Below the pieces are notes generated by a model. It was not told where the DNA came from, searched no databases, and saw only the letters and a list, made by a program, of their open reading frames with translations. Both the position numbers and the translations under genes were made by a program. This document shows positions 1 to 5,549 of a DNA stretch of 28,629 nt, in pieces (the stretch's first letter is position 1; each line of letters begins with the position of its first letter). The stretch spans positions 1 through 28,629 of the IMG/VR virus record IMGVR_UViG_3300005960_000002, one strand, 5' to 3'. This stretch comes from a virus.

Positions 1-10
1 ACAAGGTATG

Positions 11-928
11 TCATTTCATTCTTGCTAACCGGATCATAGTAGCCGCCAAATTTATTTCTGGGTCGGAAACCAATGTATGATCTACTAATCCTTGTTTTAT
101 AATCAATATAGCACTTTCTTGTTTTTCTTCGTCTCCAAACAAATCAATGTTGTCATAAAGCCATTTGTAGACATCTTCTATCTCTTCTGGTCTTGCTTGG
201 CTACAGACAAGTTTTCTTGCTTTAGAAATCTGTCCTGCTTTGAATAGTTCAGTCATTTCAAGTTTCCAATCACTTTCTCCAGCATCACTCTTTTGCGGAG
301 GAACAAGCTCACCACTTACACTATTCATTTGTACCATATTTATACACTTACGTAAATCAGGATATGTAGCCTTAACGTATGTATCTAGTGTATCAATGTC
401 TGGAGTAATTTCTTCAGCAATTAGTATCTCTGCTACACGAGCAGTAAATTCTGTTTGATCAATACGTTCAATATGAAAGCCTTGACATCTTGAATGTAGT
501 GCTGGAATAATCCTGTTTGGATAGTTACAAGTAAGTATGAACCTGCTTGTTGTATGATATTCTTCCATCACGCCACGCAATGCCGCTTGTGCGTTTGGAC
601 TTAGATAATCTGCCTCATCTAGCAATACCACCTTAAATGCTCCAAACGGAATCATTTGTACAAAGTTTACAATCTTATCTCTAACGTCTTCTACACTATT
701 AGTTCTACTGGCATTGATCTCTAATACATCTAAGTCATTTATTTCTAATTGTGTTAATAAAATTTTAGCAAGAGTAGTTTTACCTATACCAGCATTTCCG
801 CTAAACAATAAATGGGGAATAGTACCATCCTTTATCCACTGCTCAACTTGTTTTCTTTGATGCTCATCTCGAAATACATATCCTTTTACGTCCTTCGGCC
901 TATATTTTTCTACCCAAAGTTCCTTCAT
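11..928 (-). CDS. 44: Sliding-clamp loader ATPase subunit (T4 gp44-like)
   Basis: This is the AAA+ ATPase of the phage clamp loader, which opens the sliding clamp and loads it on primer-template DNA for the replicative polymerase. Seen in the 305-aa product: the RFC-like opening WVEKYRPK near residue 5, Walker A GNAGIGKT at 44-51, Walker B with DEAD at 104-107, and the SRC motif at 146-148. All match the RFC/DnaX/gp44 family, and the length is close to T4 gp44. I chose the ATG at 928: its first bases overlap the upstream stop as ATGA, and AGGAGG lies 11 nt before it. A GTG at 940 would add four residues. The small loader subunit (gp62) would be expected beyond the left edge of the window. A candidate internal promoter lies in the upstream gene. 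Confidence 0.95.
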   Translation of the reverse strand: MKELWVEKYRPKDVKGYVFRDEHQRKQVEQWIKDGTIPHLLFSGNAGIGKTTLAKILLTQLEINDLDVLEINASRTNSVEDVRDKIVNFVQMIPFGAFKVVLLDEADYLSPNAQAALRGVMEEYHTTSRFILTCNYPNRIIPALHSRCQGFHIERIDQTEFTARVAEILIAEEITPDIDTLDTYVKATYPDLRKCINMVQMNSVSGELVPPQKSDAGESDWKLEMTELFKAGQISKARKLVCSQARPEEIEDVYKWLYDNIDLFGDEEKQESAILIIKQGLVDHTLVSDPEINLAATMIRLARMK

Positions 929-1236
929 CGTCCTAACCACCTCCTAGCCGCGTTAATTGGGTTTTTAAGTCCTTCATATGTTTGATCAATAAATTCAATA
1001 TGTTTTCCTAACTTTTCATTTAACATTTTAAGTTCTTTTTCTATATTTGTCAATCTATCATTATCTATGGCTTGCCAATACTGAAACTTTTTGTTTTTAT
1101 CTGTACCAATATATGCCTGTCCTGTTTCCATATCAATAATTTTCCATTTGCTTGGACACTTGGTTTCTATAACTAAATTAACTGTTTGTTCTAATTCTTC
1201 CACTACAGTTCCGTCAATTAATTTTCTAGCTTTCAC
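925..1236 (-). CDS. Hypothetical protein, about 103 aa, between exonuclease and clamp loader
   Basis: I do not recognise a family. The first half carries a compact motif, KWKIIDMETGQAYIGTD, that reads like a small beta domain. Residues from about 60 on (DRLTNIEKELKMLNEKLGK) are charged and heptad-like, so a short coiled coil is likely. I chose the GTG at 1236 because GGAG lies 6 nt before it; a TTG at 1248 would add four residues but has no ribosome site. The gene starts inside the end of the exonuclease gene and stops in an ATGA overlap with the clamp-loader start, so it is translationally coupled on both sides. A replication-accessory role is only a guess from position. Confidence 0.7.
   Translation of the reverse strand: MKARKLIDGTVVEELEQTVNLVIETKCPSKWKIIDMETGQAYIGTDKNKKFQYWQAIDNDRLTNIEKELKMLNEKLGKHIEFIDQTYEGLKNPINAARRWLGR
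1025..1053 (-). promoter_or_regulatory. Candidate sigma70-like promoter inside the 103-aa gene
   Basis: On the minus strand, TTGACA (1053-1048) is followed after exactly 17 bp by TAAAAT (1030-1025), one mismatch from TATAAT. It could give the clamp loader its own transcript with a leader of about 90 nt. It lies in coding sequence and AT-rich DNA, so chance is a real alternative. Confidence 0.35.
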
Positions 1237-1771
1237 TTTTAACTCCAAAATGTTTATATGTATCTTGAACGCATTTTGCTTGATAATAGCAATCTGCTAA
1301 GGCATTGTGTGCCGATTGTTGTATCTTTTTTCTTGGATCCTGTGGCAACATTTTAAACAATGTTCTACTATCTCTAATCTGCCAGAAGTTCCAAGGCACA
1401 GGTTTGCCTAAATTTTTATATAAGTCTTGTAATATTACAAAATCAAAGGTAGGTCCTTGACACCATATGTAATCTAAACCTACACACCACTTGTTTAATT
1501 GTTTTGTAAGTTCGTCACTTCCTACTCTTTCCTGATCTCCAAATGCTTCGTCCTGTATATCTTTTGGTTGTGTGCTCCACCACTTCATTGTGTTATCATC
1601 TATTTTTCTATTTAAATTTTCACTTTGTTCCTCTATATCACATCGTAAATACAAAGGATTATACGGCTCGGCATTATCAAATGGATTAAATTTTATAGCA
1701 CCTACTGTGATAATAACACTATCAGGGTTCACCCCAAGTGTTTCTAAGTCAATCATTCCATGTGTTGCCAT
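1226..1771 (-). CDS. dexA: DEDDh 3'-5' exonuclease (DexA/DnaQ-like)
   Basis: The product of 181 aa is a DnaQ-fold exonuclease. The four acidic residues and the histidine expected of a DEDDh enzyme can be placed: D8 and E10 in MIDLETLG, D110 in GPTFDF, and H155 with D160 in HNALAD. The family removes nucleotides from DNA 3' ends with two metal ions. T4 DexA (227 aa) is the closest well-known phage relative, and a role in host DNA breakdown or replication and repair is likely. It is the third gene of a unit that starts with two tiny membrane proteins and ends with the clamp loader. The chosen ATG has only a weak purine-rich upstream site; M6 is a possible alternative. The 3' end overlaps the next gene by about 11 nt. 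Confidence 0.88.
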   Translation of the reverse strand: MATHGMIDLETLGVNPDSVIITVGAIKFNPFDNAEPYNPLYLRCDIEEQSENLNRKIDDNTMKWWSTQPKDIQDEAFGDQERVGSDELTKQLNKWCVGLDYIWCQGPTFDFVILQDLYKNLGKPVPWNFWQIRDSRTLFKMLPQDPRKKIQQSAHNALADCYYQAKCVQDTYKHFGVKSES

Positions 1772-1772
1772 A

Positions 1773-1898
1773 CTACATTACTTTCACTAAAATGACCACT
1801 TGAACTGCTAATACTACAATCGGCACAATAGTTCTTACAAGTTCCATTATGTGATTATATTCATCTAGTTTTCTTTCAAGCCTATTTCTTTTTGCCAT
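1773..1898 (-). CDS. Small membrane protein, 41 aa
   Basis: This short open frame begins MAKRNRLERKLDEYNH and continues into a hydrophobic stretch (about residues 21-39, IVPIVVLAVQVVILV). That gives a charged N-terminal helix followed by one transmembrane segment. The ATG has a GGAAAGGG ribosome site. The gene starts 1 nt after the stop of the 54-aa gene upstream and ends 1 nt before the exonuclease ATG, so the spacing alone supports a real gene. Function is unknown; many T4-like phages carry such early membrane peptides. Confidence 0.7.
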   Translation of the reverse strand: MAKRNRLERKLDEYNHIMELVRTIVPIVVLAVQVVILVKVM

Positions 1899-1899
1899 A

Positions 1900-2064
1900 C
1901 TACCCTTTCCTATTCTCCTGCCCCATTGCTATTAAGATAAGGAGGATATAAAGGATAGGCCAACCCCAGCCTTCTATCATACCAATTAAATGTAATGTCA
2001 TTAAAGCAACACCTACAACTCCAGTTGTACCAATGCCGCTTGATTGTGGTTTTGGAAACTTCAT
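1900..2064 (-). CDS. Small membrane protein, 54 aa
   Basis: The 54-aa product begins MKFPKPQSSGIGTTG. It has two hydrophobic segments: about residues 13-30, and about 35-47 (PILYILLILIAM), separated by EGWGW. It is the first gene after a sigma70-like promoter (2085-2113), and AGGAG lies 6 nt before its ATG. A 67-aa frame in another register over the same region (1910-2113) has no such ribosome site and a less plausible composition, so I prefer this one. Function unknown; a membrane-located early protein is the most that can be said. Confidence 0.75.
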   Translation of the reverse strand: MKFPKPQSSGIGTTGVVGVALMTLHLIGMIEGWGWPILYILLILIAMGQENRKG

Positions 2065-2084
2065 TATACACTCCTATTTTGTTT

Positions 2085-2113
2085 ATAATAACATAAACAA
2101 CATGGAATGTCAA
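2085..2113 (-). promoter_or_regulatory. Sigma70-like early promoter of the replication unit
   Basis: TTGACA (2113-2108) is followed after 17 bp by TATTAT (2090-2085), one mismatch from consensus. It lies in the only non-coding gap of this region, about 20 nt before the ATG at 2064. Transcription would cover the two small membrane proteins, the exonuclease, the 103-aa protein and the clamp loader. Confidence 0.8.
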
Positions 2114-2123
2114 CTACTTTTGG

Positions 2124-2591
2124 CTATAAATCACCTTGTTTTCGATTTTCGGAATAGTGTACATCAAATTCACCGCCTGGATATCTTGCCTTAAGTTTGT
2201 TAACATTTTCTTTTATAACTTCATTTGGATCTAAATCCAACGCCCTACATGAATTAATCCAATACCAAATAATATCACCAAGTTCTCGTTTAATATGATA
2301 TTTGGTGTCGTCATCCATAGGCTTACCTTGGAATACACATTTTTTAATAATCTCGGCAAATTCGCCTCCTTCTGATGCTATACCAATTGCTCCCGTCATC
2401 AGTAAAGCCATATTTGTTTTGGAATCAAATTCTAGTTGCTTGAGTCGTTCACTCATAAATGAACTATTGTTTGATTCCGCAGACGTAACTTCTTGTACAA
2501 AGTCTTTGTATTTATTTAGGTCAATTTTGTCTGTGCTTTTTTCTTCTGGTATGTTCCTACGAACAGTTTCTAAATCTATCAATTCAATCAC
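2124..2591 (-). CDS. mazG: MazG-like nucleotide pyrophosphohydrolase
   Basis: MazG-family enzymes hydrolyse NTPs or dNTPs to the monophosphate plus pyrophosphate. Phage members have been proposed to shape host nucleotide or alarmone pools. In the 155-aa product the metal-binding helices are visible: EGGEFAE at 74-80 and KRELGD at 101-106 (E103, D106). The C-terminal NKLKARYPGGEFD resembles phage MazG proteins I know from marine T4-like viruses. The start is a GTG at 2591 that overlaps the stop of the co-chaperonin gene as GTGA. The ribosome site is weak, so translation probably depends on coupling. The first 45 residues are less family-like and could be an extension. Confidence 0.87.
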   Translation of the reverse strand: MIELIDLETVRRNIPEEKSTDKIDLNKYKDFVQEVTSAESNNSSFMSERLKQLEFDSKTNMALLMTGAIGIASEGGEFAEIIKKCVFQGKPMDDDTKYHIKRELGDIIWYWINSCRALDLDPNEVIKENVNKLKARYPGGEFDVHYSENRKQGDL

Positions 2592-2986
2592 CTTGCGAAT
2601 TCTTCTGGTCTAATATCTACAGGACCATCTGAGTATTCTTTTCCAATAATAGCATCAGAGGGTCTTTCTTCACTTACTGCTAGAACACTTTCTGCTTCTA
2701 CCATTCTAAGTTCAATTTCCTCATTACCGTTATTAATTTTTACTCCTCTAGTCCATCTTCCGTGTTCAACTAATATCCAATCACCATTGTTATAGTCATC
2801 ATTATTAGTTGGACCTTTGGCATAAACTTTTGCCCATCTAGGATATATACCCCTTGTGGTTCCATCATCATTGGAGATGATTATTCCACCTGCTGTTTTT
2901 TGCTCTCCGAAATACATATCCCTTACCAAGACTCTATTTTTTACAGGGGTAAGGTCTCCCTGTATAGTGTGTAGGTTAGTTGCCAT
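2588..2986 (-). CDS. groES: GroES/Hsp10-like co-chaperonin (functional analogue of T4 gp31)
   Basis: The product (132 aa) has the Hsp10 pattern: LTPVKNRVLVRD at 12-23 and the mobile-loop-like KTAGGIIIS at 30-38. It then has the WAKVYAKGP and GDWILVEHGRW strands that match the GroES beta-barrel. It would cap the host GroEL ring, as T4 gp31 does to let the major capsid protein fold. It is longer than bacterial GroES (about 95 aa) because of an acidic C-terminal tail. Its ATG shares one base with the upstream stop (TAATG) and has an AGAGGTG ribosome site. It lies between a conserved unknown gene and MazG. Confidence 0.85.
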   Translation of the reverse strand: MATNLHTIQGDLTPVKNRVLVRDMYFGEQKTAGGIIISNDDGTTRGIYPRWAKVYAKGPTNNDDYNNGDWILVEHGRWTRGVKINNGNEEIELRMVEAESVLAVSEERPSDAIIGKEYSDGPVDIRPEEFAR

Positions 2987-3378
2987 TACGCACCTCTTTT
3001 AACAAAATTGCCGTCTTTGTCTTCTACCCAATCTTCTTCAGCTGTTTCAGCTTTTGTTTTTCCAGACTTTGTTTTTACACTTGTAGATTTTTTAGTTTCT
3101 TCTACTTGTACTGCTGGAGCTTCATCAACTTCTTCTTTAGCTGACTGAACTGGTGTTTCAAACTCAGTAGCAGGTACATTATCTTCGTAATAGTCTCTAA
3201 GAACATCTTCACGTTTTCTAACGATCTTTCCACCTGGTCCTAATTCGTCACCTCTAGCGTTAACTCTTACGTTGCCAACTGCTGGAGTAAGTTCATTTCT
3301 TTGGCGTAGAAGATCCATATCAATGTTTTTACCCTGCATTGTACGGTATTGTTTTCTACCTGTTTGTCTAACTGCCAT
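2986..3378 (-). CDS. Conserved T4-like hypothetical protein, 130 aa
   Basis: The first 65 residues (for example MDLLRQRNELTPAVGN and NARGDELGPGGKI) are of a kind I remember as strongly conserved among marine T4-like phages without a proven function. The C-terminal half is low-complexity, rich in E, K, T and V, and probably disordered. It reads like a nucleic-acid or virion-associated protein with a flexible tail, which is inference only. An AGGAGG ribosome site precedes the ATG. A TATAAT hexamer lies on the minus strand at 3398-3393, but I see no good -35 for it. The stop overlaps the co-chaperonin start. Confidence 0.8.
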   Translation of the reverse strand: MAVRQTGRKQYRTMQGKNIDMDLLRQRNELTPAVGNVRVNARGDELGPGGKIVRKREDVLRDYYEDNVPATEFETPVQSAKEEVDEAPAVQVEETKKSTSVKTKSGKTKAETAEEDWVEDKDGNFVKRGA

Positions 3379-3405
3379 AACTGACCTCCTTTATTATATA
3401 TGTAC

Positions 3406-3927
3406 TTATCTCAAGAACTCGGTGTAATCCAGCTCATATTGGATTGAATTTACCTTATGTATACCAATTAAAAATAGTATATAACTAGCTACACTAGAGC
3501 CTCTTCCTACACCCCATACTATATGATTCTCTCGCATAAAGTCAACTAGATAAACCATGTATCTAAGCAGATCATACATCTGCCTTTTCTTATACTCTAC
3601 TAGTTCTTTTTCTACTCTATCTATTTCTTTTGAATCTTTACACTTATCTTTAACATATTTTTCTATGTCTAGTGTTTTATAATAGTCTGGCATAAACCAT
3701 TCATTTTGGCACACCTCATCAAACTGTTCTTTTGATACATCAATTTCTTTATACTTTTTAAGTTGGGGGATGCCAGAGTCTTTAGCCAATGTGTTAAATT
3801 TATCAACATCGTCACTAGGATCACATAGCACCGTGTGGCACTTGCTTATGTTACCTTCATAGATTAAATCTATTAGATCCTCACTCGTGAATCTGGGAAT
3901 TCCAAAATTATCTGTTTTCATTAGCAT
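3406..3927 (-). CDS. Stand-alone fragment related to DNA polymerase III alpha subunit
   Basis: The C-terminal 40 residues carry VWGVGRGSSVASYILFL (about 137-153) and end in ELDYTEFLR. They match the start of the bacterial PolIII alpha (C-family) palm domain, where GPGRGS is followed by a short helix and a FERFL-like segment. The rest of a C-family polymerase (about 1000 aa, with catalytic aspartates) is absent, so it is unlikely to polymerise DNA alone. Similar short proteins occur in marine T4-like phages, as I recall. It may bind nucleotide or DNA, or interfere with host PolIII; both are guesses. A sigma70-like promoter lies so close that the transcript would begin near the ATG; there is no clear ribosome site, and ATG 3921 (M3) is an alternative start. 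Confidence 0.75.
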   Translation of the reverse strand: MLMKTDNFGIPRFTSEDLIDLIYEGNISKCHTVLCDPSDDVDKFNTLAKDSGIPQLKKYKEIDVSKEQFDEVCQNEWFMPDYYKTLDIEKYVKDKCKDSKEIDRVEKELVEYKKRQMYDLLRYMVYLVDFMRENHIVWGVGRGSSVASYILFLIGIHKVNSIQYELDYTEFLR

Positions 3928-3934
3928 TAATTGT

Positions 3935-3963
3935 ATTTTACGATACTTTGATCAAATTGTCAA
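3935..3963 (-). promoter_or_regulatory. Sigma70-like promoter before the PolIII-alpha-like gene
   Basis: TTGACA (3963-3958), 17 bp, then TAAAAT (3940-3935). The hexamers overlap the 3' end of the 76-aa gene. The expected start of transcription is at or within 1-2 nt of the ATG at 3927, so the message may be leaderless or start translation at the second ATG (3921). Confidence 0.6.
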
Positions 3964-4168
3964 GATCTAAATCGCCATTTTGTTCTTCTTGCTTTTGTTT
4001 TTCTTCTTTTATTCTAACTTCTTGCTTGTAGAACTCAATGAATGTTTGTATTTGTTCTCTTACTTGTGGATTTTGGGTTTGAAAATATTTTTTGGATAAG
4101 TCTGCTAATTTTTCATGTATGTCAGATACAGTCATGTCAGCAGTATCTTCGCTAAACGGATGAATCAT
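3938..4168 (-). CDS. Small conserved hypothetical protein, 76 aa
   Basis: The product is 76 aa, mostly helical and charged. It begins MIHPFSEDTADMTVSDIHEK, followed by a helix with QNPQVREQIQTFIEFYKQEV and an acidic tail. I recall similar short proteins next to virion genes in marine T4-like phages, but no function. Its ATG shares a base with the stop of the fibre-like gene upstream (TAATG), so it is probably co-expressed with late structural genes. A structural accessory or chaperone-like role is possible but unsupported. Confidence 0.7.
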   Translation of the reverse strand: MIHPFSEDTADMTVSDIHEKLADLSKKYFQTQNPQVREQIQTFIEFYKQEVRIKEEKQKQEEQNGDLDLDNLIKVS

Positions 4169-4773
4169 TATTCAAAGTAACCAATGTAATCTGCGAATAC
4201 AGTTGCTCCAGCGTCGAAACTAATAAATTCAAAAACATAAGTTCTTGTTTGTGGAGTATCTATAACAAATGTATTTCCTGTTCCTGACCAATCACTGCTT
4301 CTTTTTAAAGTTCCGGCACCAGCATTAGAAGCAAAAGTTATTGTTCTTTGTACTCCGTCATTGTTAATGAAGACTCTAACTTTACCTGTTTTGGTAGTTT
4401 CTGGCCATTCTGTCAATGTTAATGTAATGTCTGCGCCAATAGAGAACGATTGAAAATTACCACTACTATAATTTATATTTTGGCTTGTGTTTACTGTACC
4501 ACCAGCAAAATGACCAAAGCTGTTATCAATGAAGTTTGCGTTTTTAACAGTATTTCCTAAGAAGTCGTTAGTGCTAATAGTGCCACCAGTTGGAGGTGGT
4601 GAGTATGTTACACCTTGTGCTGTGGTTGTTTGTAGAGTTTCTATCTCGCTTTTTGCGGCTACAAAATTGTCCTTAATGACATTAAAGTTATCTCTAAAGC
4701 CTTGTGAATCATTATCTTGACCTGCTACTGGGTAATCTTTGTTTACACCTGTATCATTTATATTACTAGCCAT
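4168..4773 (-). CDS. Virion structural protein, short fibre-like, 201 aa
   Basis: The N-terminal 45 residues (YPVAGQDNDSQGFRDNFNVIKDNF) follow the same plan as the N-termini of the 232-aa, 93-aa and 2628-aa proteins in this window. That plan is a short strand, then a D/G-rich turn, then a helix with FRDNF or NNFAEL. This suggests a shared docking module on the virion. The rest is T, G, N and F rich beta structure with an aromatic C-terminus ending ADYIGYFE. The late-type box GATAAATA lies 18 nt before the ATG, and AGGAG gives the ribosome site. It is probably a tail or neck appendage; the exact location is unknown. Confidence 0.75.
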   Translation of the reverse strand: MASNINDTGVNKDYPVAGQDNDSQGFRDNFNVIKDNFVAAKSEIETLQTTTAQGVTYSPPPTGGTISTNDFLGNTVKNANFIDNSFGHFAGGTVNTSQNINYSSGNFQSFSIGADITLTLTEWPETTKTGKVRVFINNDGVQRTITFASNAGAGTLKRSSDWSGTGNTFVIDTPQTRTYVFEFISFDAGATVFADYIGYFE

Positions 4774-4774
4774 G

Positions 4775-5524
4775 CTATTCTCCTGTCATATTATTTATCT
4801 TAATTGCTGAACGTCCAGTAAAGTCTACTACGTTAAACAAAGGTTTATATGGATTTTTGACGAAATATTCGTCTACTGCCTTGCGAGATCCTTGCCAATG
4901 CCCATAATCGTCAATAATTAGCACACCGTTATTACTCAAAACAGGATACAGCCAATGTAATTCTGTTTTAGTAGATTGGTACCAATCAGTGTCTAATCTT
5001 AACACACTTATTTGGGTAGGCCTATTACTAGGATCTTTAAGTGTTTCGCACACATCTCCTTTAATAAACGTAACTGCATTTATGTCTATGCCTGCCGACT
5101 GAACACATTTCTTGACATCTTCTAAAGATGCGTAACACCAATCTACATGCGTATCTGTTTTTGTTTGATGGTATTTGACTGTTGCCATTTCCTTTGTTCT
5201 AGCATTTACATCAAATTCTGTTGGTTCAGCCATTCCTTCAAATGTATCATACATCCAAACTTTTTTGTTAGATCCCATACGTTCAAATATTTTTTTTGCT
5301 AAAATTCCGTGTCCCCCACGCCATACTCCACATTCTACAAAATCACCTGGTACGTTATTTTCAACAGCATATTTACATGCTTTAAGAGTGTTGACTAACC
5401 TTGCTACAGAAGTCATTGTAAAATAGCTTTCAAGAACATATCTTATCAGTCTTACTTCTTCTTTATCTAGTTCTACAGCTATGTTTGATAATTCTAATTT
5501 TTGAGACTTGCTAATTCCAGCCAT
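4775..5524 (-). CDS. TylF/MycF-type O-methyltransferase
   Basis: The 249-aa product matches the TylF (macrocin O-methyltransferase) family, class I SAM-dependent enzymes that methylate sugar hydroxyls. Landmarks: GDFVECGVWRGG at 60-71 (SAM-binding loop), YDTFEGMAEPTE at 92-103, DTDWY at 178-182 (metal or substrate acidic pair), and IIDDYG at 203-208. The length is normal for the family. It sits among tail genes with its own late-type box 17 nt upstream and a GGAG ribosome site, so it is likely expressed late. Methylation of a sugar on the virion or host surface is inference. Its expression with structural rather than metabolic genes is the unusual point. Confidence 0.85.
   Translation of the reverse strand: MAGISKSQKLELSNIAVELDKEEVRLIRYVLESYFTMTSVARLVNTLKACKYAVENNVPGDFVECGVWRGGHGILAKKIFERMGSNKKVWMYDTFEGMAEPTEFDVNARTKEMATVKYHQTKTDTHVDWCYASLEDVKKCVQSAGIDINAVTFIKGDVCETLKDPSNRPTQISVLRLDTDWYQSTKTELHWLYPVLSNNGVLIIDDYGHWQGSRKAVDEYFVKNPYKPLFNVVDFTGRSAIKINNMTGE
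4792..4799 (-). promoter_or_regulatory. T4-late-like promoter box GATAAATA
   Basis: One mismatch from the T4 late box TATAAATA. It is 18 nt from the ATG at 4773, inside the 3' end of the methyltransferase gene. The spacing matches the other late boxes in this window. Confidence 0.5.
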
Positions 5525-5541
5525 GTGTTACTCCAACAAAA

Positions 5542-5549
5542 TATTTATT
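5542..5549 (-). promoter_or_regulatory. T4-late-like promoter box AATAAATA
   Basis: One mismatch from TATAAATA, 17 nt before the ATG at 5524 and overlapping the stop region of the 985-aa gene. GGAG follows 6 nt before the start codon. Confidence 0.5.

Noticed and set aside
1910-2113. 67-aa minus-strand frame over the promoter gap
   Set aside because: It overlaps the 54-aa gene in another register, starts inside the sigma70 promoter and has no ribosome site; the 54-aa frame has both a good site and membrane-protein composition.
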